The notes below the pieces were generated by a model. The model had not been told where the DNA came from and did not search any database. It saw only the letters and a list, made by a program, of their open reading frames with translations. Shown in pieces: positions 29,076 to 36,297 of a stretch of DNA of 64,000 bases. A program made the translations under genes and the position numbers. Location of the stretch: positions 1 through 64,000 of IMG/VR virus record IMGVR_UViG_3300030108_003091. One strand, written 5' to 3'. Within the stretch, counting starts at the first letter, position 1, and every line of letters begins with the position of its first letter. The DNA comes from a virus.

Positions 29076-29708
29076 ATGGCTGCAACAAAAAAGACAACCA
29101 AGAAGACAACGACCAAGGCTCCATCGAAACCACGGCGTTCGCGTGTAGGGATTACCCTGGAACCAAGGGAACTATCACGGATTGATGCGCTGATTGATAC
29201 AGTGAGTCACAGCGAAGCTGCCAGAGAGTTTGGCGTAGAGGTAGATCGGAGCCTGGTACTGCGGATTGCAGTGATTCGGGGCCTGCAGGTCATGGAAGCC
29301 GGGGCTGCGAGCCCACGGTCGGTCATTACAGACCAGTTAGTGAATAAACCAGAACCCAAAAAGGTAAAGAAAAAGGCTGCAGTGGAGCCCCAAGACGACG
29401 AACCGGAGCCTGAGAAGGACGAAAACGGGAATGTGAAGCCGCCTGAAGGGTGGAATGAGTGGATTTCGGGTGAGCGTATCCCCGAATCGCACGAAGGCGT
29501 CCATGAATACTACACAAAGAACGGTTGGAAACGGTTTTGGGGTAAGGCAGGCGACGAAACCATCGTGTTTTACTGGACGGGTGACCCGCGATTGCAGGGA
29601 TTGGCGCTATATGATGGCGAAGGACCGGACAAATCGCCTGTTTTAGAGCAAAAAGTAGGGCCGTACGGGACCGGGCACCTTATTCCTCACTCATGGAGCG
29701 CAAGATAG
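29076..29708 (+). CDS. Ribbon-helix-helix-like protein with basic tail
   Basis: 210 residues from the ATG at 29076 (GGAGG six bases upstream). It opens with a Lys/Thr-rich tail (MAATKKTTKKTTTKAPSKP), then SRVGITLEPRELSRIDALIDTV...DRSLVLRIAVIRGLQVME, the strand-helix-helix of RHH DNA-binding proteins (about residues 24-75), a charged linker, and a beta-rich C-terminal half with WNEWISGERIPE and KRFWGKAGDETIVFYWTGD. Probably a regulator that binds DNA as a dimer. Its 3' end overlaps the convergent YkgJ-type gene by 29 bases. Confidence 0.55.
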   Translation: MAATKKTTKKTTTKAPSKPRRSRVGITLEPRELSRIDALIDTVSHSEAAREFGVEVDRSLVLRIAVIRGLQVMEAGAASPRSVITDQLVNKPEPKKVKKKAAVEPQDDEPEPEKDENGNVKPPEGWNEWISGERIPESHEGVHEYYTKNGWKRFWGKAGDETIVFYWTGDPRLQGLALYDGEGPDKSPVLEQKVGPYGTGHLIPHSWSAR

Positions 29709-30054
29709 CCGCCAAATCAGGGGTCATTTGCGGTTTGTAGGACGAATCTACGCCGATTGACTCTTGTAGTAGGGCACAACTGCGGATCATGAAGGCATAG
29801 AAGTCAAACCACGGCACATCTACGGGTTTCATGCTGTTTAGAGTTGGACAATCCACTTCTGCGCGGGTCTCATACACGGAACAGAGGTAGATTGGCCGAC
29901 CATCCGGCGATTCTGCGTCAACAAGGTAGGCACACCGCCCTGTTTCGTCGTATGGCAGCGTAGTTTCTACTGTGTGCATGACTTTGCAGCACGCACCGCA
30001 CTGAGTACACGGATATGTCGGCTCTACCACGTTTGTATTTTCTTGCTCGCGCAC
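29680..30054 (-). CDS. YkgJ-type cysteine-cluster protein
   Basis: 124 residues from the GTG at 30054, which has AGGAGA six bases upstream; the ORF is open to a GTG at 30093, but the minus-strand promoter -10 lies at 30082-30087, inside that stretch. The core is CTQCGACCK (CxxCxxCC), followed by GRCAYLV, YLCSVYETR and DCPTLN, the cysteine order of the YkgJ/UPF0153 family, thought to bind zinc or an Fe-S cluster. Role in the phage unknown. Confidence 0.7.
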   Translation of the reverse strand: MREQENTNVVEPTYPCTQCGACCKVMHTVETTLPYDETGRCAYLVDAESPDGRPIYLCSVYETRAEVDCPTLNSMKPVDVPWFDFYAFMIRSCALLQESIGVDSSYKPQMTPDLAAILRSMSEE

Positions 30055-30076
30055 AAGTCTCTCCTGGCCGCGCCTC

Positions 30077-30104
30077 TTGACAGGGTATTCCACGGTGTTA
30101 TAGT
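30077..30104 (+). promoter_or_regulatory. Strong rightward promoter of the DUF2589 operon
   Basis: TTGACA (30077-30082), 16-base spacer, TATAGT (30099-30104) with TG one base before it. The same TGTTATAGTTG sequence recurs at 45368. Overlaps a promoter on the other strand. Confidence 0.75.
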
Positions 30105-30110
30105 TGTCAA
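30082..30110 (-). promoter_or_regulatory. Leftward promoter of the YkgJ-type gene
   Basis: On the minus strand, TTGACA (30105-30110), 17-base spacer, TACCCT (30082-30087). It is interleaved with the rightward promoter, so only one can be used at a time. Confidence 0.5.
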
Positions 30111-30120
30111 CGGAGTAATC

Positions 30121-30327
30121 ATGCCACTATACGTTTACAAATGCGAAGTATGCGAAAACAAAGTAGAGATCCTGCAGGCATTCGGTGATCCGAGCCCGCA
30201 TTGTAGTGTATGTGCTCTGGATCGCGGTACATCGACCCCGATGAAAAAACAAGTGGCCCTAACCAGCTTTACGTTGAAGGGTGGTGGTTGGGCCAAAGAC
30301 AACTATGGGCTAAAGAATGATAAGTAA
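30121..30327 (+). CDS. FmdB-type zinc-ribbon protein
   Basis: 68 residues: MPLYVYKCEVCENKVEILQAFGDPSPHCSVCAL. Two CxxC pairs 20 residues apart in the sequence order of the FmdB/CxxC_CXXC_SSSS family, small zinc ribbons of regulatory type. The remainder is a Lys/Gly tail ending WAKDNYGLKNDK, common for this family. First gene after the promoter at 30077; CGGAG precedes the ATG. Confidence 0.75.
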   Translation: MPLYVYKCEVCENKVEILQAFGDPSPHCSVCALDRGTSTPMKKQVALTSFTLKGGGWAKDNYGLKNDK

Positions 30328-30604
30328 GATGTTTTTGCTTTTGCTTTTGTGTATGAGTCAACCAGCCGCTGCGACAAAGTCTGTTGAGGGCCAAGTGACT
30401 GCGCAACTAAGTGATAGTTTGTGGGTTCTACAGTACGAGAACAAACGATACGCGTGTAAGACTACGCACTTATGCAAAGACTTTAGAGTCGACATGCGTT
30501 TCATTCCGTTGTTCAAGTTTACGCGGGAGAAAGAGTTGCTTGACTACGTAACGGTGGAGCATAGGTGGCACGATTGTGTAGTGAATAGTTGTCAGGTGTA
30601 CTGA
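30317..30604 (+). CDS. Exported Cys-rich small protein
   Basis: 95 residues. Residues 1-19 form a good signal peptide (MISKMFLLLLLCMSQPAAA with an AxA-type cleavage site). The mature part has four cysteines (YACKTTHLC, HDCVVNSC) that would make two disulphides in the periplasm. It overlaps the previous gene by 11 bases and ends in a TGATG overlap. A small periplasmic protein in a phage operon may modify the envelope or block superinfection; this is inference. Confidence 0.6.
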   Translation: MISKMFLLLLLCMSQPAAATKSVEGQVTAQLSDSLWVLQYENKRYACKTTHLCKDFRVDMRFIPLFKFTREKELLDYVTVEHRWHDCVVNSCQVY

Positions 30605-31098
30605 TGCCTGATCATTCATTAGACGACATAGTTCACTCTATACAATCGGCAGTTATCGCGGCGACTGATATTGCGGAGCGTCACGAACTCGATTCGATAA
30701 TGAACCAAGAGTTTTGGGAACTCAAGGTTGATGAGGATGGGAACCCAATCAAGGGTGACAATGGAATGGAGGTGTACGCACCAAAGATGGTCAACATGGA
30801 GATACCCATGTGGGAAGACGGCACGTTGGTTAAGAGGCAGGTGCCCGTACCATTGCAGTCGCTGACTACCGGACAAAGTTTGCGTGTAGATACGCTTGAA
30901 GTTGAAATGTCTGTTGAGATTTCAGGTCTGACCGCAGATAAGAAAAAAGGAAAACTCATGGTTCGACCATGCGCGAATACACCGTCGTGGTTTAAAAAAG
31001 AAAGCAATGCTGCTAAACTAAAGCTGATCTTCAGGGGCAGTGAGCCGCCAGAAGGTTATGCAAGAATCGACGATCAACTTATCAAACTGCTTCCGTAG
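30604..31098 (+). CDS. DUF2589-like protein, first paralogue
   Basis: 164 residues. The C-terminal half has LRVDTLEVEMSVEISGL and ends GSEPPEGYARIDDQLIKLL, the same order of segments (EVEM/EVRF strand, then P-P-E-G-x-x-R) as the next gene. A helical N-terminus (SLDDIVHSIQSAVIAATDIAERHELD) matches the opening of DUF2589 proteins. It is more diverged than its neighbour. DUF2589 genes have no assigned function. Confidence 0.55.
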   Translation: MPDHSLDDIVHSIQSAVIAATDIAERHELDSIMNQEFWELKVDEDGNPIKGDNGMEVYAPKMVNMEIPMWEDGTLVKRQVPVPLQSLTTGQSLRVDTLEVEMSVEISGLTADKKKGKLMVRPCANTPSWFKKESNAAKLKLIFRGSEPPEGYARIDDQLIKLLP

Positions 31099-31107
31099 GA
31101 GAGCATC

Positions 31108-31716
31108 ATGGCAGATTCCGGCCTCGTAAAAATGTCAGACCAGTTTGGTGGTCTACCAATGGAACAACTTATTGGTGGTCCGCTCAAAGCAGCCTGTAAC
31201 GCACAAACCCTTCTGGCTAAGGCGTCGAGCGACTTCATCAAAGATGTCGGACTCGATGACGATGGCAAGGGCAACATGGCTGCACGGACTGTGGACTTTT
31301 CGTTCAACAAGCCTGTACAGGATGCTGCCGGTAACACGACGATGGAAAAGGTGGACCTTCAGGTTCCACTGCTCGCCATCATCAATACACCAAGCTTGTC
31401 AGTCAAGGAAGCTGAAGTGCGCTTCACCATGGAAGTAAAGTCTTCTACGTCAAGCAAGCAAACTTCTGATAGCAAGGCTGACCTTACAGCTAAGGCTAAG
31501 TACAATGCCGGCCTGTTCTCCTGTGAAGTGACCGTTCATGGTTCTGTAGCGAATCACAGCGAGAACACCCGTAGCAGCGACAACAGCGCCAAGTATGATG
31601 TTAAAGTAGTCGCACGTGACGATGGACCTCCAGAGGGCTTGAGCCGCGTTCTGGATATGTTTAATGATGCTATTGCACCTACTCAGGGTGCAGCACAACC
31701 TAAAAAAGTAGGATAA
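31108..31716 (+). CDS. DUF2589-family protein
   Basis: 202 residues. It follows the DUF2589 layout closely: LPMEQLIGGPLKAACNAQTLLAKASSDFI, then VDFSFNKP, KVDLQVPLLAIINTPSLSVKEAEVRFTMEV, a Ser/Thr/Lys-rich variable loop (SSTSSKQTSDSKADLT), and YDVKVVARDDGPPEGLSRVLDMF. GGAG precedes the ATG. The function of this family is unknown; two tandem members with an exported protein suggest one complex. Confidence 0.75.
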   Translation: MADSGLVKMSDQFGGLPMEQLIGGPLKAACNAQTLLAKASSDFIKDVGLDDDGKGNMAARTVDFSFNKPVQDAAGNTTMEKVDLQVPLLAIINTPSLSVKEAEVRFTMEVKSSTSSKQTSDSKADLTAKAKYNAGLFSCEVTVHGSVANHSENTRSSDNSAKYDVKVVARDDGPPEGLSRVLDMFNDAIAPTQGAAQPKKVG

Positions 31717-31720
31717 TAAG

Positions 31721-32317
31721 ATGGCCGACAAAGACATGAACCCTGCGGGTGAAATGCGTGATCCTGACGAAATGATTCGTCAAATGAAGACCAAAGCTAG
31801 GGAAGAGAAACAAAAAGAGCAAGAGATGCTCAACTCCTTTAACCAGGCACCAATGCCGACACGCGGGGCACAACCTGGGGAACCAGGATCGGGAATGTCT
31901 GAATCGATTCCGCGCATCGGCGCACCAGGAACGGGGTTTGATGATCCGATTACAAGCGCAAGTATGAAGCTGGCAAGTGGTATCTACGAAGGCGCGGGCG
32001 GGTACGAATATGAGGTCATGCCTGGTGGTGAGATTAAAATCCTTAAAGCACCAAAAGATCGCGGTGTTGGCGTTACATTAAAGCTTGGGCACCCGGCACA
32101 TGAGGCCATTTTTGATGAGTTGTCTGAGGGCGGAGCCAAACCAAAAGATATGTCGAGCGAACCTGCAGACAAGTCTGATGATGACCGCGATCGCGCAGAA
32201 GACTCGAAGTCTCTTTCTGAAATGGTGAAAGACGAAAAAGATGAGTCTAAAATAGCCATGAGCCCCGAAGCAAAAACGGCTTTTGATCGCGTCAAAGTTT
32301 TCAGTGACCTTCAATAG
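31721..32317 (+). CDS. Acidic hypothetical protein, last gene of the DUF2589 operon
   Basis: 198 residues: a charged helical start (DEMIRQMKTKAREEKQKEQEMLNSF), a Gly/Pro linker, a compact middle (SGIYEGAGGYEYEVMPGGEIKILKAPKDRGVGVTLKLG) and an acidic tail (PADKSDDDRDRAEDSKS). Placed directly after the DUF2589 gene with a four-base gap. No family recognised. Confidence 0.55.
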   Translation: MADKDMNPAGEMRDPDEMIRQMKTKAREEKQKEQEMLNSFNQAPMPTRGAQPGEPGSGMSESIPRIGAPGTGFDDPITSASMKLASGIYEGAGGYEYEVMPGGEIKILKAPKDRGVGVTLKLGHPAHEAIFDELSEGGAKPKDMSSEPADKSDDDRDRAEDSKSLSEMVKDEKDESKIAMSPEAKTAFDRVKVFSDLQ

Positions 32318-32334
32318 TCAATAACGTCCCGGTT

Positions 32335-32406
32335 TTCCCCCCACCCATATCGCTCGGTCCCACGCTCGGGATCGGAGCATGGGCGATTCCTGCCGGGTGG
32401 GGGGAA
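32335..32406. repeat. 12-base perfect inverted repeat after the DUF2589 operon
   Basis: TTCCCCCCACCC (32335-32346) and GGGTGGGGGGAA (32395-32406) are exact inverted repeats, separated by 48 bases that themselves contain several GC-rich segments. It would give a very stable cruciform or RNA stem and could work as a terminator in both directions. Confidence 0.65.
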
Positions 32407-32423
32407 GACTTTATCTGGTCATT

Positions 32424-32460
32424 CTTACCGGCCCTTGATACAATCGACATAGCCGGTAAG
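32424..32460. repeat. Second inverted repeat in the convergent gap
   Basis: CTTACCGGC (32424-32432) and GCCGGTAAG (32452-32460), nine perfect pairs around a 19-base loop. Part of the hairpin cluster between the DUF2589 operon and the head genes. Confidence 0.55.
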
Positions 32461-32504
32461 CTGAACGTTGTCTTGCATTGTTTTGTTGCCTTTCCGACCG
32501 GCTA

Positions 32505-32541
32505 CCGTCCAGTAGTACACCGCACTGCTGGACGGTTTTTT
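32505..32541 (+). terminator. Intrinsic terminator
   Basis: CCGTCCAG (32505-32512) pairs with CTGGACGG (32528-32535); AGT/ACT inside extends the stem; TTTTTT follows. It ends just before the last codons of the convergent scaffold-like gene. Confidence 0.85.
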
Positions 32542-32542
32542 C

Positions 32543-33508
32543 TTACGCTTTGTGTAAGTCAGCGGCCTCTTGCATATACTGACGACGCAGCAAATCCATA
32601 CGCTCGTCAAAGTTAAGGTCTGTTTGCTCTGTTGTGTTTGCTGCAGGACTTGCGCCCATGTTCATCATTTCAACAGCTTCAGGTACAGGTTCAGGTGTTG
32701 CTGGTTCAGGCTCAGTAACTTCTGGTTCAGGTGCTGGATAGCCCGCGAGAACCATACGCAGAGCGTCTTCCTTAGGAATGCCGCTAGCAACTTGAACGCA
32801 CAAAGCGTATAGAGCGTCTTTGTCGTTGTAAACGTGATCTGCCTCTGCTTGAATCCATTGTTCGAAGTTGTCGACTTCTGCATCAAGTGCTGCTTGCTCT
32901 CGTTGCGCCTCAAGTTGCTCTAACTGACGCGACCTTTCTTCTGCCGCTTCTCGCGCAGCAATCAACTCGTCGATACTGCTCGCGTGTTCTGTTTGCTGTT
33001 TGAGCACTGACTGTTCATGTTCTTTTCGAAGTGCTTCAAGTGCTGCAGTATGGTTCGCACGAAGCAACTCCAGTTCACGTTGCTTCTCTGCCATCGGGTC
33101 AACGTCACCGTGAAGCCACTTCTGCACTCGAAGTTCTGTGTCACGGATTTCTTTTTCTCTGTTCTCCAGTGCACGCCGTTTCAGTGCGGCCTCTTGAAAC
33201 GCCTTAGTGTAGCCGCGTTCGTAGTTGCGATACTTTGCGGTCATACCTCTCTGTACAACGTCTCTTACGGCGTCGTCTAAGTCAGAAAACCACTGCTCTT
33301 GCTGGATAGATTCAAGTTCGCCGTTCCAGTCAAGAACTTGAGGCGCCTCTTCAAGCGCATCAGCCGCAGTCTCTCCAGTGTCAATAGACTCAGAATCAGC
33401 AGATACTTCTACGGACTCCGATACGTCTGACGTTTCAACTGACTCCGTTGAGTCAACAGCTTCGCTGGAAGTTGCCTCGTCAGCAACTTCATTTTCATAT
33501 TCAAACAT
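32543..33508 (-). CDS. Scaffold-like acidic coiled-coil protein
   Basis: 321 residues from the ATG at 33508. N-terminal 60 residues are very acidic and Ser/Thr-rich; residues about 95-215 form a long coiled coil (ALKRRALENREKEIRDTEL..., EEERSRQLEQLEAQREQ-like heptads); a Pro-Glu linker (APEPEVTEPEPATPEP) leads to a short helical C-terminus (NFDERMDLLRRQYMQEA). Acidic coiled-coil proteins ending in a small helical tip are typical of phage scaffolding proteins, which shape the procapsid. It is the most distal gene of the minus-strand packaging block. Confidence 0.6.
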   Translation of the reverse strand: MFEYENEVADEATSSEAVDSTESVETSDVSESVEVSADSESIDTGETAADALEEAPQVLDWNGELESIQQEQWFSDLDDAVRDVVQRGMTAKYRNYERGYTKAFQEAALKRRALENREKEIRDTELRVQKWLHGDVDPMAEKQRELELLRANHTAALEALRKEHEQSVLKQQTEHASSIDELIAAREAAEERSRQLEQLEAQREQAALDAEVDNFEQWIQAEADHVYNDKDALYALCVQVASGIPKEDALRMVLAGYPAPEPEVTEPEPATPEPVPEAVEMMNMGASPAANTTEQTDLNFDERMDLLRRQYMQEAADLHKA

Positions 33509-33538
33509 CACTTCCCCTGTTGTTTGATTGGTTGTTGT

Positions 33539-34117
33539 TTACTTGTTTTTACGTGCTGCTTTAGCCGCAGAGTGTACAGCTTTGCCTATGGCACCTGTTC
33601 CTGGCGACGACGCGCCTGTCAATGCGCTCAGTGGTGTCATTGCACTAAGAACTTCGCGCATCGCACCAGGCTTCATCGAAGACCCACCGTAGCCCATCTT
33701 CATTGAGCCACCACCTTCATTCATTGCGTCTGCTTCTGCTTCTGCTTGAGTGTCTTGCGTGTTTGCGGCAAGCTTTTCGATCTGCATACGCATTTGCATG
33801 TCACCCATGAGCATTTCAGCGATTTGCATTGGAGACTTACCCTGTAACTGAGGCATCATTTGTGCTGCGGCAAAGATTTGAGCCGCGCGTTCAGGAGAAA
33901 CTTGCAGCATTTCTTGAATGGGTTGCAAGTCAGGCTCTGCCGTATCTTTTGTTTCATCACCTTCTGGAATGTCTGTAGCGTCAACAGCCGTTGGCCCCAA
34001 AGAATCTTGTACGGTAGCGAAAAGATTATCCAGCATTAGCGAGTCCGCTTCGTCAGCCAAAGCCTTCATATCTCTTTCAGGAATCATTTCTTGTGGTTTT
34101 TCGGTCTCTTCGGCCAT
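33539..34117 (-). CDS. Met-rich head-region protein
   Basis: 192 residues. A helical start with acid patches, a Met/Gln/Leu-rich centre (AAAQMMPQLQGKSPMQIAEMLMGDMQMRMQIEKLA), and a Gly/Met/Lys tail (GGGSMKMGYGGSSMKPG). The tail resembles that of the 16559-16924 protein. GGAG precedes the ATG and a 26-base inverted repeat stands upstream. Probably a head assembly or internal protein; no family recognised. Confidence 0.5.
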   Translation of the reverse strand: MAEETEKPQEMIPERDMKALADEADSLMLDNLFATVQDSLGPTAVDATDIPEGDETKDTAEPDLQPIQEMLQVSPERAAQIFAAAQMMPQLQGKSPMQIAEMLMGDMQMRMQIEKLAANTQDTQAEAEADAMNEGGGSMKMGYGGSSMKPGAMREVLSAMTPLSALTGASSPGTGAIGKAVHSAAKAARKNK

Positions 34118-34132
34118 GGGGATCTCCTTTGT

Positions 34133-34158
34133 CTACGTGGTTGTAACATACCACGTAG
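34133..34158. repeat. CTACGTGGT / ACCACGTAG inverted repeat
   Basis: CTACGTGGT (34133-34141), TGTAACAT, ACCACGTAG (34150-34158): nine perfect pairs, 16 bases before the start of the Met-rich gene. The minus-strand right arm plus centre repeats the 16-base element of 15883-15898 exactly. Likely a regulatory site. Confidence 0.6.
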
Positions 34159-34160
34159 GA

Positions 34161-34349
34161 TTAGTCAGTTGTGGGTTTCTGTTTTACAGGTTTCTTCTTT
34201 TTCGCGAGTTGCCACGCTTTTGTTAGTCCGTGACTTGCGATGCTTTTGCCTGTCAGTATTCTACGCTCTTTGCTTCTCATATGCTCATAGACGTACGCAT
34301 CTTGGTGCGGCATGTCCATAATATGACGTAGCTTACCTTCGTTCAACAT
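34161..34349 (-). CDS. Small basic head-region protein
   Basis: 62 residues: MLNEGKLRHIMDMPHQDAYVYEHMRSKERRILTGKSIASHGL, then a basic tail (LAKKKKPVKQKP). The start overlaps the upstream stop (TAATG). Function unknown; position suggests an assembly accessory protein. Confidence 0.55.
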   Translation of the reverse strand: MLNEGKLRHIMDMPHQDAYVYEHMRSKERRILTGKSIASHGLTKAWQLAKKKKPVKQKPTTD

Positions 34350-34831
34350 TACTCAATGCCTTTCACCAAGTCAGCCGCAGAAGCTATTTTTTGTTTCGAC
34401 TTACCTGCAGCAATAAGTTCTTGGCTACGCCTTTTCTGGTGTTCCTTGATACCTTTACGCATGTTATCGTCAATACCGTGGCTCTTGCGTTGCATGAAGG
34501 AACGGTGTCTAAGTTCGTCTAATCGCGTGCTTTTTTGTGAGTCGCTCTCATGGCTAATCTCTACACGCTTACCTGGAAACTTCTTTTCGATGGCAGCTAC
34601 GCATCGGTCGTAGTCTTCTTTTGTTTCTGCGGTACCAAGTACACCGAAGTCGACTGGAGCAAATGAGCCATAGCCCTGACCGTGGATCGCAAAGCTAAAT
34701 CCACGAAAACTCATCTTACGTTCGCTACCACATACAGGACAATCATCAGGCCCATCGGCGCGTTTGTACATAGCTTCGTGCTCAAAGTAGTCACAGCCCG
34801 TACACTCTACGTTGTTGATTATGTAACTCAT
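34349..34831 (-). CDS. Zinc-ribbon head-region protein
   Basis: 160 residues. The N-terminal 45 residues carry two CxxC pairs (VECTGCDYFEH and DDCPVCGSER) around a short hairpin, an FmdB-like ribbon, followed by MSFRGFSFAIHGQGYGSFAPVDFG. The C-terminal half is basic and helical (HRSFMQRKSHGIDDNMRKGIKEHQKRR). Similar zinc-ribbon proteins are often found next to phage portal genes, though their role is unclear. Overlaps neighbours on both sides. Confidence 0.6.
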   Translation of the reverse strand: MSYIINNVECTGCDYFEHEAMYKRADGPDDCPVCGSERKMSFRGFSFAIHGQGYGSFAPVDFGVLGTAETKEDYDRCVAAIEKKFPGKRVEISHESDSQKSTRLDELRHRSFMQRKSHGIDDNMRKGIKEHQKRRSQELIAAGKSKQKIASAADLVKGIE

Positions 34832-35976
34832 TTATCTTTATTCCTGTCATACGCTTCAAACATTCGACTAAACTCTTCGGCACCTTTTCTCGCTTCGTCT
34901 TCTCGCGCTTTGTTTATCGCAGCTTGTTCTGGATCATCATGTTCACGAAATACATTGTTTTCACTTCCTTCCTGTCCGTAGTCATCGGGACGAAGGAATA
35001 CAGCGCCGTCATTGTGTACTTGCCTTGTATACGGTTTCCCGTTTACTTCTACGCTCGATTCTTCTATAGGTTCTGATTGGTGGTACTTATAGTAGTTTTC
35101 TCGCGCTGCGCTTTGCCCTGCTGCCCGCAACTCATCGGCACTCATGTTTTCTGCGCCAGGTATGAATGGTCCGTATATCTCTGCGTTAGTGTTGAGTATT
35201 GCTTCAGTGTCTTCGTCTATTGCACTTCTTTCGCCACCATCTTCACTTTTTCTGTCTTCGTCAGCTTCTATCGTTTGTCTTACAATGTCGCGAGCAGCTT
35301 CCTTCCTTTCCTCCATAAGTTTTCTAAACTCTTCACTGTTTACGTCTTCAGACCCAATTTCTTCAGTTTTTGTTTGTAGGTCATCTTGCGACTCCATAAG
35401 TTCGTTTTGAATGATGTCTTCTCGCGGGAGCGGGTCATCATCACTCACTGGATCTCGTTTGTCTGCATCTTCAAAAAACTTCCTGAACGCAGCTTTACCA
35501 TCAGATTCTTCTGATTGATTACTCATACTTAGGTTTGTACGAGGACTACCGAAACTAAAACTTTTTTGGAGTTCTCTTTTTTGTGCGTCAAGTTTTTCGG
35601 CAAAGTCAGGGTTTTTGCGACGAAATACAGCGGCCGCGTATTTACGTTGCTGAGTGGGGGTGCCTTTGGGCACGGTTACAGTGCCTGTACCTGCCTCACC
35701 CTTATCATCAAGACTAATCTGTGTACGCATGTCTTCCAGTACGTTTCCGGCAGTTGTTGAGCCTGAGATAGCGCCCGGTTCTTTTTCGTCTTCATCGTCA
35801 AGAGAAGCACCACCAATGGCTGTGCGTTCTTTGAAGTAGCTGTCAGGTAGTCGTTGACCTTTCTTGTACGCTGCTTGACCACGCTTAATAACTTTAGCCT
35901 GACGCGCTTTGTTCTTTGCGCCTGCAGTGTACTTCTGAGGTAGTCCTAGTTTGTATGGTTGGGTTTTCTTTCCCAC
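34828..35976 (-). CDS. Charged head-region protein
   Basis: 382 residues from a GTG with GAGGTGA upstream. The basic N-terminus (RQAKVIKRGQAAYKKGQRLPDSYFKERTAIG) shares the motif RGQxAY with the next gene upstream; the centre and C-terminus are acidic and helical (EFRKLMEERKEAARDIVRQTIEAD, EDEARKGAEEFSRMFEAYDRNKDK). Likely a virion or assembly protein; no family recognised with confidence. Confidence 0.5.
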   Translation of the reverse strand: MGKKTQPYKLGLPQKYTAGAKNKARQAKVIKRGQAAYKKGQRLPDSYFKERTAIGGASLDDEDEKEPGAISGSTTAGNVLEDMRTQISLDDKGEAGTGTVTVPKGTPTQQRKYAAAVFRRKNPDFAEKLDAQKRELQKSFSFGSPRTNLSMSNQSEESDGKAAFRKFFEDADKRDPVSDDDPLPREDIIQNELMESQDDLQTKTEEIGSEDVNSEEFRKLMEERKEAARDIVRQTIEADEDRKSEDGGERSAIDEDTEAILNTNAEIYGPFIPGAENMSADELRAAGQSAARENYYKYHQSEPIEESSVEVNGKPYTRQVHNDGAVFLRPDDYGQEGSENNVFREHDDPEQAAINKAREDEARKGAEEFSRMFEAYDRNKDK

Positions 35977-35979
35977 GAA

Positions 35980-36297
35980 TCACCTCAAGTCTGTATCGTG
36001 CTTTTTAGAGCCTCGAATGAAGCTGTTGACCCTACCCATGGCCCAAGCAGCCATCGACACACCTTTACGTGAACCAGAAGATAGGTAAGCGCCCTGACCG
36101 CGACGATACACTTTGACTAGTGTGCCGTAGGACTTACCTGACTTCTTTGCTTTCTCGCGCAAAGTCTTCTTGGTCGACTCACTTAACGGTTTGGCTTTTG
36201 ACTTAGTCTTAGACTTGGATTTAGAGCCACTTTTCTTTTTAGATGTCTTACGCTTTGTTTTCAGTGCAGACGTAATCATGTCACGTTTAGTTGCCAT
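35980..36297 (-). CDS. Small basic virion-type protein
   Basis: 105 residues from the ATG at 36297, which overlaps the upstream stop (TAATG). A very Lys/Ser-rich segment (KRKTSKKKSGSKSKSKTKSKAKP) precedes KVYRRGQGAYLSSGSRKGVSMAAWAMGRVNSFIRG, a conserved-looking unit found in small phage and giant-virus proteins of unknown function. The basic half should bind DNA, perhaps inside the capsid. Confidence 0.55.
   Translation of the reverse strand: MATKRDMITSALKTKRKTSKKKSGSKSKSKTKSKAKPLSESTKKTLREKAKKSGKSYGTLVKVYRRGQGAYLSSGSRKGVSMAAWAMGRVNSFIRGSKKHDTDLR

Noticed and set aside
28722-29148. Overlapping 104- and 140-residue ORFs on both strands
   Set aside because: Arg/Gly/Pro-rich readings of GC-rich palindromic DNA, no ribosome sites, mutually overlapping.
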